A stretch of DNA of 6,908 bases from Clostridia bacterium (lineage in GTDB: Bacteria > Bacillota_A > Clostridia > Christensenellales > CAG-138). Every line of letters starts with the position of its first letter. Positions within the stretch are counted from its first letter, which is position 1. The stretch covers positions 1 through 6,908 of the forward strand of contig JAFUDD010000181.1 of the NCBI GenBank assembly GCA_017459315.1. Reading direction: 5' to 3'. A program made the position numbers and the translations under genes. The notes below the pieces were generated by a model. It was given only the letters and a program-made list of their open reading frames with translations. It had not been told where the DNA came from and ran no database searches. Below are positions 1 to 5,320 of this stretch, piece by piece.

Positions 1-598
1 CCACGCCCTTGGTATCGACGCGGATCGAGCCGATCACAACGTCTTCGAGCGGGACGGACTTTTCACCGCTGTACGGATTATAGGTGACGGGCGTAGCAGC
101 GATCGCGTCGAGCGTGTCGAACCCGTCGGTCAGCATACCGAACGCGGCATAGCTGCCGTCTAAAAAGTCGCTGTCCGCATGCATGATGAAGAACTGGCTG
201 CCTGCAGAATTGGGCTTTGAGGCACGCGCCATCGAGATCACGCCGCGCTTATGCGAGATCGGGTTCTTCACGCCGTTGGCGGAAAATTCGCCCTTGATCG
301 AATAGCCGGGGCCGCCGGTGCCGTCGCCGTCCGGGTCGCCGCCCTGGATCATGAAGCCCGCATAGATACGGTGGAAGGTCAGTCCGTCATAGAACCCGCT
401 GTTGGCGAGCGTGACAAAGTTCGCAACGGTGATCGGCGCAACGTCCGGATACAGCTCCAGCGTCATCGTCTGGCCGTCCGCCATGGTGATCGTGGCGATG
501 GGATTGGTGTTCATTTCGGTTTTTTCCTCCTCGTTGGCGCCGCAGCCGAAGGAAAGCATCAGCAGCAGCGCGAGCAGCATAGGTAACAGTCGTTTCAT
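1..598 (-). CDS. Exported cyclophilin-type peptidyl-prolyl cis-trans isomerase, C-terminus cut by window edge
   Basis: Catalyses cis-trans isomerisation of Xaa-Pro bonds, probably as a folding factor outside the membrane. I translated the minus strand from ATG at 598: 199 residues are visible with no stop before the edge. Residues 1-18 form a signal peptide (MKR, then a leucine-rich core) ending in G18-C19, so it may be a lipoprotein. The lipobox (S-F-G-C) is poor, however, because -3 is Ser and -2 is Phe. The cyclophilin domain runs from about residue 33. FHRIYAGFMIQGGD supplies the catalytic residues R77, F82 and Q85, followed by a Gly-rich loop (GDGTGGPGY) and GVISMARA, NSAGSQFFI and FLDGSYAAFG. 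The Trp that contacts cyclosporin in eukaryotic forms appears to be Phe145. A GGAGG ribosome site (610-606) lies 7 nt before the ATG. The gene follows the LysR gene by 17 nt, so the two are probably co-transcribed. The fold is certain; lipid anchoring is less so. Confidence 0.93.
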   Translation of the reverse strand, partial: MKRLLPMLLALLLMLSFGCGANEEEKTEMNTNPIATITMADGQTMTLELYPDVAPITVANFVTLANSGFYDGLTFHRIYAGFMIQGGDPDGDGTGGPGYSIKGEFSANGVKNPISHKRGVISMARASKPNSAGSQFFIMHADSDFLDGSYAAFGMLTDGFDTLDAIAATPVTYNPYSGEKSVPLEDVVIGSIRVDTKGV

Positions 599-615
599 GG
601 ATTTGCCTCCGTTTG

Positions 616-1557
616 TTATTCCGTCGGCTGCGTTTCGGCTTCCTCCGCACGGAATTTGGTTATCTTATCGCCGTTCATTTCGGCGCAGACCTCCAAAAAG
701 TGATTGATGACGCGGGACCGGTACTGCTTCTTCTGCGCCAGCAGCACAAGCGACGGCATGTCCATCGGCCGATCCGAAATCGTCTTGAACGCGAAATGCT
801 CGAAGCCCAGCATCGCCAGCGACAGCCGCGGCACAAGCGCCACGCCCTTGCCGGACTCCGCCCACATCAGACACGCGTTCGTATTGCTGCCGACAAACTT
901 CGGCAAAAACGTCGTCCCGGCCTCGCGGAACGCGGTGCGCAGCAGGGAAAGATGCTCCTCGGTCGCGCTGAGCGGGAACTTGGCCAGCTCCCGTAAAGAC
1001 ACGGAGGCGTCCTCGTTGCCGCGGAAAAAGGCTTCCGGCCGATAGCTCGCCACCAGATAATCCGGCTGCGAGAAAATGACTTCGAGGTTCTCGAATTTCT
1101 GCTCGTTGGTGCGCAGAAACGCCGTTTCGACAAGCCCGTTCTGCAGCATCTTGATAAGCTCCTGCGCGTTGGCTTCGCGCAGAATGATCTCCGTTTCCGG
1201 ATTCCGCTCCGAAAAAATGTCCAGCGCGTGCATAAGGTAGCGGTTGCCGAGCGTATCGACAATGCCGACCCGCAGCGAGCTCGAACCGCCGTCGAAGCAG
1301 TTGTTGATCTCGGATCGGGCGGCTGCCTCCGCCTCCGCCATCACCTTGGCTTTCTCGTACAGGATCCGGCCGGCGTCCGTCAGCTCCAGCTTATGCGAGC
1401 CGCTCCCCCGGTGAAACAGCCGTGCCCCGTATACCTCTTCCATCGCCTTGACCTGATTGCTCAGCGCCGGCTGTGCCACGCGCAGCTTGCGCGACGCCGA
1501 TGTGAGACTCCCCTCTTCCACTATCACGATATAGTTGACATAATACTGAAAGTTCAA
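616..1557 (-). CDS. LysR-type transcriptional regulator
   Basis: A DNA-binding regulator of 313 residues, the usual LTTR length (about 300). The N-terminal winged helix-turn-helix covers residues 1-65: EEGSLTSASRKLRVAQPALS (about 14-33) is the helix-turn-helix, followed by the family hallmarks QVKAMEEVYGARLFHR and LTDAG (59-63). A linker helix follows, then a periplasmic-binding-protein-like effector domain from about residue 90 to 300. The start is TTG at 1557-1555, with AGGGGG 8 nt upstream. The next in-frame codons upstream contain a TAG and no better start, and this start aligns with the normal LTTR N-terminus. The effector and targets cannot be read from the sequence. LTTRs commonly control themselves and the divergent gene, here the M3 peptidase at 1886, and a matching operator candidate lies at 1764-1780. 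The gene heads a probable operon with the cyclophilin downstream. Confidence 0.93.
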   Translation of the reverse strand: MNFQYYVNYIVIVEEGSLTSASRKLRVAQPALSNQVKAMEEVYGARLFHRGSGSHKLELTDAGRILYEKAKVMAEAEAAARSEINNCFDGGSSSLRVGIVDTLGNRYLMHALDIFSERNPETEIILREANAQELIKMLQNGLVETAFLRTNEQKFENLEVIFSQPDYLVASYRPEAFFRGNEDASVSLRELAKFPLSATEEHLSLLRTAFREAGTTFLPKFVGSNTNACLMWAESGKGVALVPRLSLAMLGFEHFAFKTISDRPMDMPSLVLLAQKKQYRSRVINHFLEVCAEMNGDKITKFRAEEAETQPTE

Positions 1558-1608
1558 ATCAAGACCCCCTTTCTCCTATGTATTCTTTCCGCCCAGTATA
1601 GTAAAAAT

Positions 1609-1637
1609 AGTATATCGAAAAAACAGGAAAAAAGCAA
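1609..1637 (-). promoter_or_regulatory. Promoter P1 for the LysR-cyclophilin operon
   Basis: Read on the minus strand, TTGCTT (1637-1632) and TATACT (1614-1609) are separated by exactly 17 nt, a good sigma-70/sigma-A arrangement. The predicted start near 1602 gives a leader of about 45 nt before the TTG codon. A second TATACT at 1600-1595 has only a T-run in the -35 position and may be a weaker overlapping promoter. Inferred from sequence only. Confidence 0.6.
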
Positions 1638-1699
1638 GGAGTTTTTTTGCATTTATGACGCGCTCTTGAGGATGCCATCAATACATTTTTTACATATAA

Positions 1700-1717
1700 C
1701 GTGAGAAAACGATCACG
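1700..1717. promoter_or_regulatory. Small dyad CGTGA-N8-TCACG, possible operator
   Basis: A perfect 5-bp inverted repeat in an otherwise AT-rich gap. The half-sites resemble GTGA/TCAC of CRP-FNR-family sites, but the spacer is 8 rather than 6 between them, so a CRP-type assignment is not supported. It could be an operator for another regulator or chance. Confidence 0.25.
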
Positions 1718-1763
1718 CAACCCTTCTCCAAAGTCGGATTTTGTCGCAAATAAATGCCTGTCT

Positions 1764-1780
1764 TATACAAAAACAGTATA
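1764..1780. promoter_or_regulatory. Putative LysR-family operator (ATAC-N7-GTAT, T-N11-A box)
   Basis: A perfect dyad, TATAC-N7-GTATA, centred on 1772. The inner part is exactly ATAC-N7-GTAT and contains the symmetric T1766-N11-A1778 of the LTTR recognition rule. The same dyad consensus is known for BenM/CatM-type LTTRs. It lies in the gap beside the LysR gene, about 86 bp upstream of the predicted plus-strand start, and covers the -10 of the minus-strand P2 candidate. That layout fits autorepression with possible control of the divergent gene. That this particular regulator binds here is an inference. Confidence 0.5.
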
Positions 1781-1816
1781 GCACACCCTTAACGAACAGG
1801 CAACAGGTTTTTGTAT
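1765..1816. repeat. 10-bp perfect inverted repeat in the divergent promoter region
   Basis: ATACAAAAAC (1765-1774) is repeated exactly inverted as GTTTTTGTAT (1807-1816) with 32 bp between, so the arm centres are 42 bp apart, four helical turns. The left arm contains the ATAC half of the LTTR box. The right arm ends in a GTAT half-site 6 bp before the plus-strand -35 box. A second, interlocking pair lies nearby (GCCTGT 1756-1761 with ACAGGC 1796-1801), and AACAGG is directly repeated at 1795-1800 and 1802-1807. Confidence 0.6.
1775..1803 (-). promoter_or_regulatory. Second minus-strand promoter candidate P2, overlapped by the LTTR box
   Basis: On the minus strand, TTGCCT (1803-1798), a 17-nt spacer and TATACT (1780-1775). 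Transcription would start near 1768 and leave a leader of about 210 nt before the LysR start, so this is either an alternative distal promoter or a chance match. Its -10 hexamer falls within the right half of the ATAC-N7-GTAT dyad, so a regulator bound there would block it. Confidence 0.4.
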
Positions 1817-1822
1817 GGGGAA

Positions 1823-1851
1823 TTGCAAACCGGTCAAGAGGATGGTATACT
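1823..1851 (+). promoter_or_regulatory. Promoter of the M3 peptidase-tcdA operon
   Basis: TTGCAA (1823-1828), a 17-nt spacer and TATACT (1846-1851). The start would fall near 1858, giving a leader of about 28 nt that contains the AAAGGAA ribosome site (1868-1874). The -35 lies 6 bp after the right arm of the inverted repeat, so a regulator bound there could touch RNA polymerase. Confidence 0.7.
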
Positions 1852-1885
1852 ATCATCAAAACCATAGAAAGGAACCCGAATCGCT

Positions 1886-3574
1886 ATGGAAAATACAAAT
1901 TGGATTTTTGCCGATCTGCCCTATGCGCGTTACGATGTAGATGACTTCATGCGCGACGAAAGCGCCCTGCTCGACGCGCTTGAGCAGACCCAAACAGCCG
2001 ACGAAGCCAAGGCCGCCTACCTTGCGATCGACGCGCTTTCGCAGCGGTTTTCGACGACTGTGACGATTGCGCACGTCCGTCACGACTGCGATACGAACGA
2101 CAAATTCTACGACGAAGAAATGACCTACTGGGATACGAACCTGCCGCGTACGATGCCGCTGGACGAACGGCTGATGAAAACGCTGCTCGCGCATCCGTTC
2201 CGCAAGGTCTTGGAGGACGCGTTCGGCAAGATCATTTTCACGACCGCCGAAGCGCGGATACGCCTGATGGACGAGCGCCTGATCCCGGACATGACCGAGG
2301 ATCAGCTGCTGAGAAGCCGCTACGCCAAGCTGACCGCGGGCTGCACGACCGAGTATATGGGCCAAACCTGTAACTTCTACGGCCTGCTGAAATTCATGCA
2401 GGATCCGGATCGCACCGTGCGGGAAGGCGCGTTTCGCAAATGGGCGGCGCTGTACGCCTCGATTGCGGACGAGCTTGACGAGATCTATGACAAGATGGTC
2501 GCCCTGCGCACGCATAAGGCCGCGATCCTCGGCATGGAAAACTATGTCGAGATGGCGTATCTCGAGCGCGGTCGCTACGAATACAGCGAAACCGACGTGG
2601 CGCGCTTCCGGGAGGGCGTGAAAAAGTACGTCGTGCCGCTTTGCGCGCGCATCCGGGAGGAGCAGCGCAAGCGCATCGGCGTGGACAAGCTGCGCTATTA
2701 CGACGAGGAATTTTTCTTCCCGGAGGGCAACCCGACGCCGCACGGCACCGAGGCCGAGATGGTCGAGGCGGCGCGGCAGATGTATCACGAGCTGTCGCCC
2801 GAAACCGGCGAATACTTCGATTTCATGGTGCAGCATCAGCTGTTCGATCTGACCTCGCGCCCCGGCAAGCGCATGGGCGGGTACCAGACCGAGCTTGCCG
2901 CGCGCAAGGCGCCGTTCATCTTCTCCAACTTCAACGGCACCTCCGCCGATGTGGACGTGCTGACGCATGAGGCGGGGCACGCCTTCCAGGCCTACCTTGC
3001 CTCGCGCACGCTGCCGGTGTCGGACGTATGGCAGGCGCCGATGGAGATCTGCGAGGTACATTCGATGTCGATGGAGCACTTCGCCTATCCGTGGATGGAA
3101 AAGTTCTTCGGCGACGACGCACCGCGCTACCGCCGCGCGCACCTCACGAATGCGATGCTCACGATCCCGTATCTCGTCATGGTCGATGATTTTCAGCACC
3201 GCGTCTATCGCAAGCCGGACATGACCCGTGCCGAGCGGTACGCCGTATGGAAGGAACTGGAAGGCGAATATCTGCCGTGGCGCGATTACGACGGCGACGC
3301 GTTTCTGGAAAAGGGCGGGTTCTGGATGCAAAAGCAGCATATCTTTATCTACCCGTTCTATTACATCGACTATGCGCTGGCGCAGACCTGCGCGTTCGAT
3401 TTCTATCTCAAGCATTTGCGGGATCCGAAGGCCGCCTGGGCGGATTACCTTGCGCTGTGCAAGGCGGGCGGCAGCGTCGGCTACTTCGAGCTGCTGAAGG
3501 TCGGCAATCTCCGCAGCCCGTTCGACGAAACGACCGTGCGCGATATCACCGCCGCAATCGAGGCGCTGCTCTGA
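1886..3574 (+). CDS. M3-family zinc oligoendopeptidase
   Basis: A cytoplasmic metallopeptidase that probably cuts short peptides, helping to recycle amino acids from imported or leftover peptides. It has 562 residues, the size of the M3B oligoendopeptidases related to, but distinct from, classic PepF. The catalytic motif is HEAGH at residues 361-365 in VLTHEAGHAFQAYLASRTLP: His361 and His365 bind zinc and Glu362 is the general base. Glu390 in EICEVHSMSMEHF is the likely third zinc ligand. The C-terminal part (GGFWMQKQHIFIYPFYYIDYALAQ) matches the helical region lining the substrate channel in this family, including the Tyr-rich segment. No signal peptide or membrane segment is seen. The ATG at 1886 has AAAGGAA 11 nt upstream and a good promoter further back. 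The tcdA gene begins 1 nt after its stop. The divergent LysR gene may regulate it. The precise peptide preference is unknown. Confidence 0.95.
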   Translation: MENTNWIFADLPYARYDVDDFMRDESALLDALEQTQTADEAKAAYLAIDALSQRFSTTVTIAHVRHDCDTNDKFYDEEMTYWDTNLPRTMPLDERLMKTLLAHPFRKVLEDAFGKIIFTTAEARIRLMDERLIPDMTEDQLLRSRYAKLTAGCTTEYMGQTCNFYGLLKFMQDPDRTVREGAFRKWAALYASIADELDEIYDKMVALRTHKAAILGMENYVEMAYLERGRYEYSETDVARFREGVKKYVVPLCARIREEQRKRIGVDKLRYYDEEFFFPEGNPTPHGTEAEMVEAARQMYHELSPETGEYFDFMVQHQLFDLTSRPGKRMGGYQTELAARKAPFIFSNFNGTSADVDVLTHEAGHAFQAYLASRTLPVSDVWQAPMEICEVHSMSMEHFAYPWMEKFFGDDAPRYRRAHLTNAMLTIPYLVMVDDFQHRVYRKPDMTRAERYAVWKELEGEYLPWRDYDGDAFLEKGGFWMQKQHIFIYPFYYIDYALAQTCAFDFYLKHLRDPKAAWADYLALCKAGGSVGYFELLKVGNLRSPFDETTVRDITAAIEALL

Positions 3575-3575
3575 T

Positions 3576-4316
3576 ATGGCGGATCGGTTTTCCCGCACCG
3601 AGCTGGTGCTCGGCCGCGCAGCGTTGGAACGGCTGCAGAACAGCCGCGTGATCGTGTTCGGCGTCGGCGGCGTCGGCGGGTACTGCGTCGAGGCGCTCGC
3701 CCGCAGCGGCGTCGGGCATATCGAGATCGTCGATGACGACTGCGTCGCACCGTCGAACCTGAACCGTCAGATCATCGCGCTCGAAAGCACGATCGGCCGT
3801 CCGAAGGTCGAGGTCATGGCGGAGCGCATCCATGATATCAACCCCGATTGCGAGGTCGTCGCGCACCGGATGTTCTTCCTGCCCGAAACGCAGGATCGGT
3901 TCGACTTTGCCGCTTATGATTATGTGGTGGACTGCGTCGATACCGTCGCGGCCAAGCTCGCGCTGATCGAAGCGTGTCAAAAGGCGAATACCCAGATCCT
4001 CTGCGCCATGGGCGCGGGCAACAAGCTCGACCCGACCGCGTTCAAGGTCGCCGACCTCGAAAAAACATCCGTCGATCCGCTTGCCCGCGTAATGCGCGTG
4101 CAATGCCGCAAGCGCGGCTTCAAGCACGTGCGCGTCGTCTATTCGACCGAGCCGCCCGTTCCGCCGTCGCCGGACAGCGATAGGGAGGCCGTCCGCGCCG
4201 AAGGCAAGGCGGCGAATCGCCGCAGCATTCCCGGCTCGCTGGCGTTCGTCCCGTCGGTGATGGGCTTGATTTTGGCGGGCGAGGTCGTGCGCGCCTTGGC
4301 AAAGCGCGAACCGTAA
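3576..4316 (+). CDS. tcdA: tRNA threonylcarbamoyladenosine dehydratase (TcdA, ThiF/MoeB/E1-like)
   Basis: Uses ATP to dehydrate t6A at position 37 of ANN-decoding tRNAs to the cyclic form ct6A, which aids decoding. It has 246 residues, close to the roughly 250-270 of TcdA/CsdL proteins. The E1-like Rossmann fold is clear: VIVFGVGGVGGY with G29-x-G31-x-x-G34 binds ATP, then IVDDDCVAPSNLNRQ (51-65) contains the Asp and the Asn/Arg residues of the adenylation site. CAMGAGNKLDPT and the C-terminal RSIPGSLAFVPSVMGLILAGEVVRAL are typical of TcdA rather than ThiF or MoeB, and the zinc-binding Cys pairs of MoeB are absent. The start lies 1 nt after the peptidase stop; GAGG sits 12 nt upstream, which is weak, so translational coupling is likely. 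A sulfur-carrier-activating role is the alternative but fits less well. Confidence 0.9.
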   Translation: MADRFSRTELVLGRAALERLQNSRVIVFGVGGVGGYCVEALARSGVGHIEIVDDDCVAPSNLNRQIIALESTIGRPKVEVMAERIHDINPDCEVVAHRMFFLPETQDRFDFAAYDYVVDCVDTVAAKLALIEACQKANTQILCAMGAGNKLDPTAFKVADLEKTSVDPLARVMRVQCRKRGFKHVRVVYSTEPPVPPSPDSDREAVRAEGKAANRRSIPGSLAFVPSVMGLILAGEVVRALAKREP

Positions 4317-4363
4317 TTGCCGGAAACCGATACGGATTCGCATACCGAAAAACGCAAAAGATA

Positions 4364-4404
4364 AAGGCAGTCTTTTCCCAAAAGGAGAGGCTGCCTTGTT
4401 TCTT
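4364..4404 (+). terminator. Rho-independent terminator after tcdA
   Basis: AAGGCAGTCTTTTC (4364-4377) pairs with GAGAGGCTGCCTT (ending at 4397) and the G before it, giving about 14 bp including three G-U pairs around a CCAAAA loop. It is followed by TTgTTTcTT-like sequence, a modest U-tract. It lies 48 nt after the tcdA stop and ends where the next promoter begins. Confidence 0.75.
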
Positions 4405-4431
4405 GACAGGCCGGGCGGCAAGGCGTATACT
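4403..4431 (+). promoter_or_regulatory. Strong promoter of the HAD-PfkB operon
   Basis: A perfect -35 TTGACA (4403-4408), a 17-nt spacer and TATACT (4426-4431), one mismatch from TATAAT. The predicted start is near 4438, with a leader of about 30 nt. The first two bases of the -35 are the last Ts of the preceding terminator. No operator is evident, so expression may be constitutive. Confidence 0.85.
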
Positions 4432-4468
4432 GCTTTTATATGGAGCAAAGCTCGAAAAGAGGGAAGCT

Positions 4469-5278
4469 ATGGAAACATTTACCGACCGACCGAATCGCCC
4501 GTCCGCCGCGCCGCGCTATGCGGTGCTGGATTTTGACGGCACGGTGTCGCTGATCCGCGAGGGCTGGCAGCAGATCATGACGCCGTATTTCACCGACGAG
4601 CTGGCCGCTACGCCCAGAGGGCGCGAGCTGCCGCATGAAACGGTCGAGGCCATCTGCCGCGAGTTTATCACGCTGCTGACCGGCAAGCAGACGATCTATC
4701 AATGCATCCGGCTCGCGGAGGAGATTACCGCGTTCGGCGGCACGCCGCTCGATCCGCAGGCGTATAAGGACGAGTATTCGAGACGGCTGCTGAAGCGGAT
4801 CGACGGGCGGCTCAAGGGCCTTGCGGACGGGTCGATCGACCCCGAAACGCTGACGGTGCCCGGCGCATACGACCTGTTGGACATGCTGCTGCGGCACGGC
4901 GTCACGCCATACCTTGCGTCCGGCACCGACGAGGAGCATGTGCTGCAGGAAGCGCATCTGTTGGGCGTGGACAAATACTTCGGCCCGCACATCTACGGTG
5001 CACAGAGGGCGTACAAAACGTTCTCCAAAAAGCTTGTGATCGAACGGCTGATCCGGGAAAACGGGCTGTCCGGCGCGGAGCTGATCGGCTTCGGCGACGG
5101 CTATGTGGAGATCGAAAACGTGCGCGAGGCAGGCGGCTTTGCCGTCGGCGTCGCGTCGAACGAACATGACCGCTGCGGGATCGACGAATGGAAGCGCGAG
5201 CGCCTGATCCGCGCGGGCGCGAATCTGATCATCCCGGACTACCGCGACCTGAACGCGCTCGAAGTACAGCTGTTTTAG
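4469..5278 (+). CDS. HAD-superfamily phosphatase of unknown substrate
   Basis: Probably a cytoplasmic phosphatase acting on a small phosphorylated metabolite. From ATG at 4469 it has 269 residues. All HAD motifs are present: I, LDFDGTV with nucleophile D21 and acid/base D23; II, YLASGT with S151; III, a Lys in SKKLVIERL (K187 or K188); IV, GFGDGYVEIENV with D210 and E214. The roughly 100 residues between motifs I and II form a helical C1-type cap that would set the substrate. I chose ATG 4469 because AGAGGG lies 5 nt upstream. A longer reading from TTG at 4403 would begin inside the promoter -35 box and must be wrong. It is the first gene of a unit with the PfkB kinase 42 nt downstream, suggesting a shared sugar-phosphate pathway. 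It resembles phosphoglycolate-phosphatase-like proteins broadly, but the substrate cannot be named. Confidence 0.9.
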   Translation: METFTDRPNRPSAAPRYAVLDFDGTVSLIREGWQQIMTPYFTDELAATPRGRELPHETVEAICREFITLLTGKQTIYQCIRLAEEITAFGGTPLDPQAYKDEYSRRLLKRIDGRLKGLADGSIDPETLTVPGAYDLLDMLLRHGVTPYLASGTDEEHVLQEAHLLGVDKYFGPHIYGAQRAYKTFSKKLVIERLIRENGLSGAELIGFGDGYVEIENVREAGGFAVGVASNEHDRCGIDEWKRERLIRAGANLIIPDYRDLNALEVQLF

Positions 5279-5320
5279 TATCGCTTAAAACACGAACCCG
5301 CCATACGAAAAGGAGAGCTT

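Larger units (their letters stand above)
1558..1885. promoter_or_regulatory. AT-rich divergent control region between the LysR gene and the M3 peptidase gene
   Basis: These 328 nt carry no convincing gene and are much richer in A and T than the flanking coding DNA. They hold promoter candidates in both directions, an LTTR-type dyad, an inverted repeat and a second small dyad, each listed separately. A short direct repeat of AGTATA (1595-1600 and 1609-1614, 14 bp apart) falls on the two minus-strand -10 candidates nearest the LysR gene. A long A-run and T-run (about 1617-1648) could cause bending. No terminator is needed here because both flanking genes are transcribed outward, and none is seen. 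Confidence 0.75.

Noticed and set aside
251..586. A 111-residue plus-strand open frame opposite the cyclophilin
   Set aside because: It lies within the coding region of a clear cyclophilin on the other strand and has no recognisable domain.
1700..1717. CRP/FNR-type binding site
   Set aside because: The half-sites look similar, but GTGA and TCAC are 8 bp apart instead of 6, so the specific assignment does not hold; kept only as an unassigned dyad.
1741..1944. A 67-residue open frame across the divergent gap
   Set aside because: It starts within the operator region, spans the plus-strand promoter, has no ribosome site and runs out of frame into the peptidase gene.
1856..3598. A 580-residue open frame on the minus strand, antisense to the M3 peptidase
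   Set aside because: It mirrors the peptidase frame nearly end to end, is Arg/His/Val-rich with no recognisable domain, and reflects few stops in GC-rich antisense DNA. The plus-strand gene has a full catalytic motif, promoter and ribosome site.
3546..4448. A 300-residue open frame antisense to tcdA
   Set aside because: It lacks a known fold and overlaps a well-supported TcdA gene; composition again looks like a GC-driven antisense shadow.
4403..4468. An N-terminal extension of the HAD gene from TTG 4403
   Set aside because: The TTG is the start of the -35 box and the transcript would begin about 35 nt later; ATG 4469 has a proper ribosome site and places the DFDGT motif about 20 residues from the N-terminus.
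5279..5320. Possible promoter or terminator between the HAD and PfkB genes
   Set aside because: The 42-nt gap shows only a ribosome site; no hairpin with a T-run or -35/-10 pair is seen, which supports co-transcription.
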